DNA of 64,000 nucleotides, from contig NW_024881313.1 in NCBI RefSeq assembly GCF_018691265.1, positions 5,981,501 through 6,045,500 on the forward strand, given 5' to 3'. Under the pieces are notes generated by a model that searched no databases, was not told where the DNA came from, and worked only from the letters and a program-made list of their open reading frames with translations. This document shows, piece by piece, positions 50,101 through 62,100 of this stretch. This DNA is from Tyto alba (lineage: Eukaryota > Chordata > Aves > Strigiformes > Tytonidae). A program made the translations under genes and the position numbers. The number at the start of each line of letters is the position of its first letter. Position 1 is the stretch's first letter.

Positions 50101-53100
50101 GAAAATTTGTGCAGGCAGGCAACAGTGCTGACTTCAACGTTAGGATGGAGAGTACTCACAGTAGTAACCATTCTTTTTAGTATTCACAGTAAATTGGCAA
50201 TCATCTTGCTTTGAGGATTTGTGGGGTGGGTTACTGAGAAAACTGGACGGGATTTGATGGAAAAACGGTCCTAGCCCCCCTCCCTCCTTTGTGGATGGCC
50301 CAGTCAAAGATTATGCGCCTGAAGGAAACACCCTCTGTCTCAGCTGTGGGGTTTAGAGCAGGCTCCTGCTCTCTCCTTTAACTGTGAGAGCCTGCTCCGT
50401 TGCCAGGTGTTGTCTGGTTTCTCTTACCTTCCACCGGTTTCTACCTTTCTACCTTTCGTGCTTCCAGTCTGCAGCAAATTGCCTTTGTGCCTCTCTATTC
50501 TCCACTGCTTTCCTCATGGAAGAAGAAAAAGGTTGACTAAAAGGGAGGGAAGCCGTTGCGTTATAGGAGAGTGGAGGTGTTTAATCCAATTAAATGTGGA
50601 GAGAGTGAGACCAAAACTCAAATTCTTTTCTGTTCATGTTTGACCTATAGAGCTCCCAGCATAGCAGATCATTGACCTCAGGAAGGTTATTTGAGCAGAA
50701 CAATCAGTCAAACAAAACCCCATAATCCTTATCTTTTAAGTGATCTTTATTTATACAGGCTCATATTCTGTGTACTGGTAATAGGACTTGTCAAGCCAAC
50801 TTCTCATTATATTTTATATAGTGTTACTTTAAAGTACTTTAGCTCAAATCCTCAAGGTAGATAGGAGTATGGTGATGTAGTACAGGTCACACAAGATTGG
50901 TGAGGGTCCTGCATAATAAATGGTGAAAGAGTTGGTAAGAGCGGTGATTCTAGAACAGAAATAAAAGCTCTGAAAAGTGACCTGTAAAATAAAAAAAAAA
51001 TGCAATGGAATTCATGTGCCTGCGTGCATGTATTCTCAGGGATGTAACTCAACCATCTCCTGTTATTCACATGTATTCTTGATACTCGGTGTTACGCTAG
51101 CAAATGAGTTCAGCTCTTGCAAAATACAGATTCAGTGGCCATCGCCCTGCAATACTTTAAGCCCTGTCTGATCGTCAAACTTTAGCCCTGTTGTATTTTG
51201 CTCTTGATGACTCTTTTCAGTGATAATTTAGATAAGATGAGTATTTGCTTACCTCATGTTGTCTCCTGTTTTAGTTGCTGAGCAGAAAGTTTTGCCTTCC
51301 ACAGGCTGCACCCCAGTAATAACTTGTGATAACTTGTAATAACCCTAGAGCCTAAGGGGTTTTATGATAGGAGGTTTGGTGCCAGAAGTCTAGAGGAGAG
51401 CATTTAACCGTGCTGTCCTAAAAGAAAAGGTATTTGTAGCTTTTGGTAAGGCTATGTGTTTTAAACCTCTGAATCCAGTACTCAGTGGGGAGAGGAGGGC
51501 GTTTCTGCCGACCTTACAGTTGAACGCGTCCCCCGAAGTCACTTGAATCTTGGGGCTGAGGCAGTGGCCGTGGCTGTGCCGCGCAGGGCAGCTCTGTGCA
51601 CGGTGCCTGCGGGCCGTCGGGCTCGGAGGCTGGCCGCTCTGGGCCCGACGGGGTCAGTGGCGCCGCCGCCGCCGCTCGGCCAGCGCTGCCTCCGAGAGTT
51701 TCGTCGCTGCGCCTCTCGGCAGCTCCTCCCGCCTCTTCTGACTCTTCCGCTCTGCCCCTCTGCTGTTAGTTCTGCTTCTGAACCTCAAAGCCTGGAGCGT
51801 GAGGGGTCTGAGCCAGGCCCATCTTGGGCAGAATACTGTAGAAGCAGGTGGAAGATAAAGCCTCTTGAATTATTTTGGTCATTCGTTTGTATAGAGTTAA
51901 ATCGTATTCCGTATGCTTCTTATGTTAACGGTCGTTCAGAAACGGCAAATATCTGTTTAATCTGTGTTTTTCAAGCTTTGATTAGTTTGCTGCTTTTGCT
52001 CTGACTTTTTTGGGGAGCCCTGGCGACTTTGTCATCCTCTAAAGCACGCGAAGAATACATCACGTGAAAGCAAAGGACAAATTGCTTTTGTGCTTCTTCA
52101 TTGTATCTCTTTCCCTGTGGCTTCCTGGGTCGAATGTTAAAAATGCAAGTTCTTAGTGCATTAATCTGTATTTTCAGGATGTTTTGCACACCTCTTCCTA
52201 ATCACGAAGAATTATTGTGAAGGATGTGATAGGGCTTGGTGGTCTGGTATTGTGATAACTAATAGCTCTGGTTTGGCAGACACGTCCAAGAGCAACGGTG
52301 TTTGTGATTGTTTGACATTTCTTCAATTTTTGCTTAATCCAAAGATTCATTGCATTCCAACCATAAAGCATGGCTTTGCACCAAAAGAAAACAGTTATAT
52401 TAATAATCTCAGGAATGTTTGGGGCTGCTTTTTTAGTGGCTGCTGCATTGTTTCAGAGGTATTTTCTTTCCCTTGTTTAAACAATCAACTTTAAGGTTTT
52501 CAGACAGTTTATTCCAACTGGTTGAACTTTCATGCAAGCACGTAACCCTCCAAAGATCAAAAATTGCCTCAGGATATTTTTAATTTAATAAAGAACCAAG
52601 CTGACTTCAGACTTACACAGCCTGCATAAATCCAAAATTCTAGATTCTAATAAATCTAAAACTTTTTAATTAAAAGTGGAGATATCTCGATTTAAATAAA
52701 GCACAGTCAGACACGTCTTTCTGTCACATTTTTGGGGAGTTGCCATTTAGCCCCGTGAATGGCCATTTACAGTAAAAGGGAAGAGAAAAGGCTGAGTAAC
52801 TTGAGCCAGGGATAGCAATCTTTTAATCCTCCGTCTGTCTTGCTGAAGTTATCTGTTCACAGAAAATAAGACATCTCATCTGAGGACCTCCAATGAGTAT
52901 TTTGCAAAAGTATAGTATAATTGACACATATTAATAAATTATATACAGTTAAGAAGTTGCTTTAACGGTTACCAGAGCGCCTGTTAATACCCCAGAAGAC
53001 AAGGTAGTGAATTTTGTCATATTTTCTTAGAAAATAATCCTCTCTTACTGTTTCTGGGAATTCACTTTCTTCCGCTCGTTCTAAGAGCCACCTGACTTTA

Positions 53101-56100
53101 GAAATACCTCCAGCAGCATTTAACTGAACACTGTATTATGTTGTGGAGTAGGGATGATTTGTTGAGTTAGAGGCATGGGCTAGAGATTTTAGGTCCCTCC
53201 CACAGTCAGTTTTTCTTTTGACTGTGACATCCTGGTCATCAATTGTAAATTGTGAGGTTATACCAATGTATAACACAGGAGTGTAGAGAGGGTTTTTGGG
53301 GGGTAATCTTCTCCAGTCCCCAAATCCATTAAATCTTTTCTATGTTTTTTTTCATGCAGCCCTTTGAAGCACTTGGTCAGTGCTGATCCCACTCAGGCAG
53401 TTGAGGGTTTCAGCGAACACTGAAACAGATCCATAGCAGGCTGTGAAGGTTGTCATCAAGGTGTCATTCTCTTATTAGTGTGCTGGTTATCCCTCAAGGA
53501 GAAGTTCTGGTGACTCAGAATTTGGCAGCAACGTGTCAGTACACGCTTTTGCCTTGCACATGGGCCCTCCGGGGCCAAACCAGCATTCCTGCTGGTGGTT
53601 GCCTCAAGCTGTCCTAGTCCAGGATGAGTCTGGACGTTAGCGCTTGAGCATGAGGTAGCCCGTGTCACCTCCCCTGTTGGGAAGCACCTGATGGCACACC
53701 TGTGGCAGGTAGAAGGACGTACAAAGACAGGGCTGACAGGACTGGATGGTGACAAGGAGATAAATGAGACGGAGTTTGTCCCGGCTGGGAAGTGGTAACA
53801 ATGAACTGCGAGATGGAGGTGAGGCTACGGCTGGGAGCCATGAACAGCTGGTGGCATTGGAAGGTGGAAGATAGCAGAGAAACCACGTGAAGTGGGGCTG
53901 GTGAGCTGGCTGGCTGTGGGACAAGGCTGAGATGAATGGGAAGGAGGGGGAAGGAACAGGACTTGATCTGGTCAGGTAAGAGAAAGCCCAGAACTGTGGT
54001 AAGGAATAGTGGGGCTTGACGAGCAAGAGAGAAGCTAACCAGGCTGGAAGATTGCTTGCTATACAGTTCCTAACTTCCAGTAGCTTGGCTGCAACTTCAC
54101 TCTTTCCAAGCAGAGCTTTGTGGTGTGTGGATAGTACTGTTAAGTTACATGCTTATTCTGCTATGATAGGTGTTTTTATTGTGCGTATGCATGCATAAAG
54201 TGCACTAGGCTGCAGGGAGTCCATAGTACGGACCACGAGCACAGGTCTTTTCTTTGTACTCTCTGGTAACTTTTTTTGGTTGAAGTAATTATTTTGAGTA
54301 AAGACTGCAGGTTGTGACCCATTGACTTACTGACCCTGTTTGTGCTAACATGACTGAAGGGAAGAGTTTGCTGGTATCCCCTGCCATGGCCATGTTAATG
54401 GAAGTGTGAGTTCAGAGTAGCTGAGGATTCACTCCAGTGTCCATGAGCCTGGCCGCTTGTTTTCATACTACACTGGAAGCCTAAAGTTGTCTTTAGTTCT
54501 CCCTTGGTTTTTTTTTTTTTTTTTTTTTTTTTGCTTATAAAGTAGCCAGACAAATGCCATTTTTGCTCAGAGTAAGGAATCAAGAATTCAGTATATGTGT
54601 TGGGACTTACTGTGGAATACAGATATTTGCTGCTACCAAATAACAGAAAAGGACATAATAATTTTGAAGAAACTGTTTTTATAGAAACCATTGTTATTTT
54701 TACAATAAAAGCTTCTTAAAGCAATTAAGAAAATGTTTTTTCTCAATTCTGTTATTTGTTGTTAATGGCGTCTGTTATTTTTCAGAACAATAAATCTAAA
54801 CAGTAGTTTACTGCAACAAGTAATTGAAAGAAAACGTGAAGTGCTGTGCATCTTGAGAGAAAAGATAATAACAACTCAGAAGTGTACAATATCTGAACAT
54901 ATCCAGACAGAAGAAAAAATCAGCGGTGTGGTGGGATGCAGTACAAAAATAGTAAAGGTAAAAGTTACGCAAAATCTTCAATGATTAGAACATTTGCAGG
55001 GTATCTGAGAAGAAATTATGATTTCTCCAAATAGACTTCAGAGTACTTTCCATGCTTCCTCAACACGTTGTACTCACTACAGTGCTTGGTTGTGGAGTTT
55101 CAGAAAGGTAAAATATTTTTTCCGTTGCCTCACTGTCAAAAGTTGCCATTGTTTAATGTGAGCCTAGAATGTGATTTCTATCAATACTGTCAAGCTGTGA
55201 TTCAGTTTCTGTGTAGATCCCTGTCTACAGCAGAACATAAACCAAACTTACGACGATTCAGTGAAAGTTGAATAGCAAAAACCACCGCTCAAGCAAATGT
55301 GTTTGAAAATCCAAGTGATCATTCACCAGAAACGTTTGCAGCGTCTGCTGAGTTTTATTGAGAAGCTGTTTGGTTTTGATCATGGGCGTAGAGATTAACT
55401 GCATAATGAGGATATCTGAAAATTGCTTATGAATTAAGAAGGAATTACCAAAGTTAAAACATACGCTCATTCATTGTAAGTTGTTTTGGGTGTTTTTTTT
55501 TTTTTCTAAAGCTGCAGATGAATCACCTCTGTGTACAGGGTGTCTCCAGTAGCAGAAGTTTGGGAGTTGCAGGTCAACAGCCCTCTGTGCAAGTGCCATT
55601 GTCCTGGTACCAGTCTCCAGCTGGTCAAAACGGGTGTCAGGGTAGGAGAGGGCAGGGCAGGATACCCCAGTGGGTGTCCATTGCCTCGTGACACAGTGTT
55701 TCACGTGGGGCAAAAGTTGCACCTGGAGCTTAACTTTGTGCTAGGACAGAGTAGCTAAGACTTCGAGAGCTGCTCTTGGCATTGTGCTTCTACCTCGCTG
55801 CTCTTCTAGTTCCTTTCATAGATGTCAAATGTAATGTGCTTTAGTTAGACATCGTGGAGTCTGTATTTTTTCCCCTTAATTAATTCTGTGTTTAAGCTAC
55901 ACCACAGTTGAATCAGATAAACGGTGAATAAATCTGTCCTCTAGGTTTCAGTGAGTGAAAATGGAAGTATGTTGAAGGATTCAAGTGTGATTCTTGAAAT
56001 TCCTCCTGCAACCACTATTGCCTATGGTGTAATTGAACTGTTTATAAAGCACAGTGGCCAGTTTGGTAAGTATAAAGCTAATTTGCTGCGGCACGCAGTT

Positions 56101-59100
56101 CAACTGTGGACAGAGCTGTCTGTTGGGCAATGATTTTTGCTTTTCCCTGTGTGTGAAGGTGATGATGTTACGTGGTCTCCATTGCCTGGATATTTGTGCG
56201 GTCAAATGCTGCTCTGCTGATTTAGTAATGCTTTTTCACTTGTTTGACTAAATCATAAACTCAGAATAACTTAGGTTTCAAGGGACCGCAGTAGGTCATC
56301 TATCCCCAGCTCAGGGCAGGGTCAACTTTTGAAGTTTGATCTAAGTTCAGAGTTAGATCAGATTGCTTGTATCCTTGTCTATTCAAGTTTTGGTTATCTA
56401 CAGAGATGGAGATTCCATCACCCCTCTGGGCAGCCTGTTCTCATATTTCACCGCCATCCTTTTTTTTTCTTCAATATCTAAGGAGAACTTCCCTTTCCTT
56501 AATACGTGCTTCTTGCCTTTTGTAGTATCATCATACAGAAGAGTCTGGCTCTGTCATCTCTTTGTGCTTCCATTGGGTAGTTGTAGATAGCAATAAGGTT
56601 TTCCCTTAGCAGTATTTTCTCCAGACTGCACAAACCCAGCCTTTCAGCCTCTTCTCATACATGATGTTCTCCAGCCCCCCATGACCTTGGTGGCTGTTAG
56701 CTAGATTGCTCCAGTATGTAAATGTCTGCTTTCTACTGGGGAGTTCTAAACTGGACACAACGCTCTGAATGCGGTCTCCCAAATTGAAAAATCACTTTCA
56801 TTGATCTGCTAGCAACACTCTTGTCAGTACAGCCCAGTGGGCAGCAAACTCCAATAGCTGCAGGAGCACACTGCTGATCCCCTCGAATTTGTTGTGCAGG
56901 TCTTTTCCTGCAATTTTGCTTCTAGCTAGCTCGCTCTGAGCCCGTGCTGTTGCTCTCACCTATTGGCAGGGAGAATGAACTGAATGTAAATCAGCAGTCA
57001 ACCAGGAATGTTTAGACAACAGTCATGCTAAGAAAAGAATTACTCATAAACTACAGGACTGGAATTTAAACTCTTCTGTTTCTTTTGCACTTTGGTATAT
57101 AGATTGTTCTCAGAATGGTTGCCAAAATGTCCTTGTCGTGTCTTCTGGTCATGCTTTACTTATTTCAACTTGAATACTGTCACTTGTCATGTTAAAAAAA
57201 AAATGTTGAAATTGGCCTTGGTGGGAGCAGTAACTCTGCTGTATAGAATTACCTGATTTTTTCTTTCTTGTCTATCCTCAGTTAAGCTCCTTGACCTAAA
57301 GGGGGTTTCAGGGGATGTTATGCAAGAAGTAAAGAAATCAGATGGATTGTGTGGAGCTGGAAGTTGGGAAGGACTTATGTGGAGAGAAACAGGAGATACA
57401 TTGAAGAAATAATTGAAGTGCAGTTGAGATTTGAATTCAGGATGCACTTTATTTGGATAAGAAATGCAGACGATACTCTCCATCATTCTCCTTCAACTGA
57501 CTTCTGATATTAAGGAAGTCTGTAGGTTCAGGAATATAAGTAAATGTCATGTAACCTGTAAAAAAAACTCTCAGAAGCGTGGAATTGCTCTGACGTAGGC
57601 TGAATGCAGAGATACACCAGAGGGCATTGACTTCATGGTCATATTATGACCAGAACTGTAATTCAGAGTAATCAGGTGCAATTAAGGCTATCTGACTACA
57701 TAGGTGTATAGCTGATAGCCTGCTTATGTGATTTCTAGATAGAAATTCTTATGTCCTGCTAGCCGATGATGATATTATTAATGGCTTGTATTTCTCTGCT
57801 GGTTTTCCACTTCTTCTTTTCCACTTTTCATATTTAATGTTATGCCTCTTATGCTTCAAAACCAGCACAGCTTGTTTCATGTTTTATCTCAAACAACTTA
57901 AGTCTTGCCTCTTTTTTTTTTAGTTTGTGCTATCTGTCCTTGCCTGAGTGTCATTGAGAAGGTAAAGTGGAGGAACTAACAAGAAAATTAGGGATTTGGC
58001 AGCAAGAATAAGTATGGTGGAGCCTAACCTTCAACTTAATGTCTGAGCAGTGATCGGTGTCTGTTTATGGAAATAAAAGTAGCCTTTGAACTTAAATCCG
58101 GAGGCTAATGGAGTCCTTTCATATGAGACTGGAAAAGACCAATATCAGGTGTAACATGATGGGGTTCTCTTCACAGAAAATTGTAGAATAAGGTACATAT
58201 AGGGTTTTTTTTTTTTGTTTCTTTTTCTTTGCCACTGACAGTGCTTGAGTTATTCTGTGAGAAAGAATGGTATATAAATGTTCTTAAAAGTGTTCTGGCT
58301 AATATGACTGGACGTTTTCACAAAGTAAAAAAAGAAAGAAAAAAAGGTCTAATCCTTTTCTGATTCCTTTACCATAATGTTTTCATGTAATCATTCTGCT
58401 TGATTTCTACAGGCTAATTTTCCACTACATGGAAAAGCAGTTCCTGTTAAAGGCTTTGCATTTTTGTGTCTCAAGTTTCACTGCAAGTCCTCTTGTTCTT
58501 GCTTTATAAAACAGGAGGTATAGTGGCACCCAGCTGGTTTGCTTTGCTCTGTTCATGGCTGTATGTGTGTGCTGCATAGATGCTTCCTGTTAAATGTTTG
58601 TAAAGAGTCATCATCTTTTCAACTTTTCCCCGCAAAGGAGTCTCTTTGCCTTTGACTGTTTTAATTTATCATCTGGTTTTCTTTCATTTTTATTAATCTT
58701 TCTGAATAACTAACAAGATCTAACTGCACTACTGGAGGTTTGTCATTGATGGATGTAATAGAATTCAGTAGAGAACATAGCACAGTATTATGCAGATTCT
58801 TTCATTCACTTATTTTTCCCTTCTCTTTTTTTTTTTGACAGAGTATGACAAAATTAATGAGATACAAAACTGATTAACAGTCCTATTAATACAAAACTCT
58901 GAGTCTTGTATTTTCCTCTGAATTGAGTCCTGTTACAGGGTCTGTATCTCTTAAAACTTTTCACATGATACTGTGTATTGATTTCCCTTCTTAGCAGCAT
59001 TCTGCCTTAGGAGGGCAGGTAGTTTATTTGCACTATCTTCCTCCTTCAGGGTTTGTGTGAAAGCCTTGTTATTATCAATGAAAGTAACAGGAGCATGTTG

Positions 59101-62100
59101 GCCTTCTGGTGCCTTAGCTGCTGTCTGGAGTCTTGTTGCTTTGGGAAGTTCTTTAATTTGTGTTAATAGCTTTCTGCTCCTCTGTAGCTCTCTCTTCTCT
59201 GTGAAGGGTTATGCAGGCATCAAGGTCTCTGTCATCTTTCTTTCTCTGTGGCAGAGATTTCTTTGCTCTCCCTTTGAAAAAGCTTTTTGCTGATGAAGTG
59301 CTCTCTGTGCTTTCTCATCTGCTTTGAATGTCCTTAATTTGGTGAGACAGACTGTTACAACTGCAGGAAGGTTATATTTAGGTTTTGTGCCTGGTACATG
59401 TGAGCCTTGTGCTTCATTAGTTACTTTCCACCCCCCCTTTGCTGTCGGGTATTACTTTAAAACTGAGTTGTTCTTGCTAGCCTGCCTGTGTTCTCCTCAG
59501 ACCTGCTGCAGAGCGCCAGGGATACAGTTTCAAATCTTGCAGTTGAGCCAATAAAAAGATGATTAAAATAATACACAGGGCTTTGAATTTATATGCTGCA
59601 TCTTTGGGGCGCAATATTGGGCGCAGGGGCACAGAACTTGATATTCCAGATTTCTCCCCATACCTCTTACAAAGGCTCGCTGTGTACCTTCCAGCAGACC
59701 CTTAGCTTCATCAGGCTGGGGGGACTGGGGTTGCAGGAGGTCTACAGTCCCGTCTGGGTGAGGTGGGCCAGTGCTCGTTATGAAGATGAGGCAGAAAGAG
59801 TAATCCAGCCAGGGGGTGGTGTTTTTTTTCCTCAAAGTTATTGCGAAGAGACGGTGTCTATGGCAGAGTGATTCTGTTAGTGAACTGGCTGAGTGAAGTC
59901 CTTTAGAGATTCCGAAAAGCCTCATATTTTCTACTCGTCTGGAGAGCTTGAGGGTGGACCTGTGGCTTGGCAGAGAAAGAGGAGTCTTACCAGTGCCATG
60001 CCCAGAAGCAGCTCTGTGAGGGACTTCCAGAGTTCTTAGGAGCCTCAGAAAGTGCTTTCGTGTGTCTGCATCGTGAATGGATCCTGTAGCCTGCATTGCA
60101 GCACATCTTTGAACTGGTAGAAAACGTGAAGAACTCACACCTTCATCTCTTGTATGTAACATTGAGGTTTACGGTGTTGGTGAGTGTTCATGTTATTTGC
60201 TGTCTACGTTAATTCACAGGAACTGGTGTCACATTTTGTAGTTGGTAGCTGCACCGCAGAACCTTTGTGTGTGCGTGCTGTGCCAAACATCAGGGCTGCA
60301 GTAGTGCTCAGTAATTCACATACACAGCAACCACTGGCATTCTTCCCAGCTAGGAGAGGTGAGGCGTGGAGAAATCACATGCGAGAACACTAGATAATAT
60401 AAGCTAGCATCTCATTTGGTAATTGCTTTTCTATTTCATTAATATTTCTTTTTAATTGAATTTCTCATTACAGAATTCTGTCTGCTAGATGAACAGCAGG
60501 GAGGTTTTGAAAAAGAAAGCACAGAAGGCTCAACTTATCCGTACTCTGCATTATTCAGAGATGCTTTGTTTCTCTATCAGCCGGATGCTGTTGATAATAA
60601 GATGTACTCTGGGGCTAAAAACCTCATTCCCAGTGATGCTTCTTTAAGTGTATTGAAACAAGGTATTACCAGAAATGCTTTACACGAGTACATTACAGTA
60701 AGTTAAGCAACATGATAGGAGGAAATAATCTGGTACAATAGTACATTAGGAATTATGGTAGTTCATTTTAATAGCCCTTATCAGGAACTCTTAGGGGAAT
60801 GCACTGAAAGAATAGAAGAATTTACTTCTGCAATAGGTATATGCAAGGGACTGTTCCTTGTAAACATCCTGAATCCCTTTGTCTTAAATATGATCTTACG
60901 GAATTAGGGGTTTATGCCAGTTCTCTTACATTCCAGAGAAGCTCCGTAAATTAATGATGATTTATGCTTTCATTCAGAAGGGGTCACTGAAAATATTTTT
61001 TTCATGATTTGGAAAATAGCTCTCAGTGAAGCTTCTCAGCTGAAGGTTATTTTAAGTCTCAAAAATTACAGAGACATCTCCCCCGCCTTCAATTAGCCTC
61101 ATTATTTTCTGAGAAGCTTTAAAGAAATCTTTGCTATCGACCAAGGCTGAAGAAATTAAAATGTGATTTAAATGGAAGCTTGCAAATTGGTATAATGAGC
61201 CAGGCACAACTTATTTATTGTAGGGATGTGGAAGGAAGTGGCAGGATTGTCACCAGGGGAATGAAAAAGGGGAAAACAAATCAAGGCCTCAGAACACACT
61301 TTACTTTTCAGCAGTTCTCAGTAGAGTTCTTACAGCTTTTTCTGACAATGAACATTGCTTCTGTTACCTCTGAATTTCACCCTTTGTTCATGGCTGTTCA
61401 GTAGACTAACTGCGGCCAAAATAGGTATTTGTTGTCACAAAATAAATTCTGTCATTCTCCAGTGGAGACTTGTTTGAAAAGAACAACTGCGTGTGCATGT
61501 GTATATAAAAGCTGCTTATTTGGGAAAGAATGGTATGCCACTGTGCTGGGTTTTGTTTTAGCTTGACATACCTTTGGGTCTTCCTTGCTTAAAAGGCTTG
61601 GAGGCTTCTTTTAATTAATTAACCTGAACTGTCTCTTGGAAAAAAACTAAAAAAATTTTCTACTACAGAAAAGAAATTTAGTTATTTATTTCCCCAGTTA
61701 AGTAATTTTTAGATGTAAAAGGCGTGTTTAAAGAGAGCGTGTTTCTTGACTGGAGGGGCATGAGGGGAAATTCCTTTCAAACAAGGCTAAGAATGCGTGC
61801 ATGCCCATATTTTTGGAATGTGGAAAACCACCTTCCAGTTGGCATTGTTGACTTGAAAGCTTATTTTCTTTTAGCAAAGTGGTAATTTGATGTCATAAAA
61901 CATTTGGGTTTACTGCCACAGTTGAACTGTGGAGAGAGAAGTACAGTGAACTCTCTTGTACTTCTGTTGTATGTATTGTGAGGGATTCAGTATTTCGATC
62001 AAGAAGAGATTTTTGTCCTGATTTTTGTAATAAGTCTTTTTAGGTTGGGGGTGAAGGGGTGTAGTTCTTTGCTGCACCTGATGAAATATGAGGACAGTAA

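Larger units (their letters stand above)
45423..54785. other. GSDME intron 3
   Basis: Intron of 9.4 kb with a (TG)n run at 45851-45868, a sense CR1 element (47885-48953), a small CpG island (51530-51770) and a 25-base poly-T run (54508-54532) about 250 nt before exon 4. A G/A-purine-biased stretch at 53640-54010 is unassigned. Confidence 0.75.
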
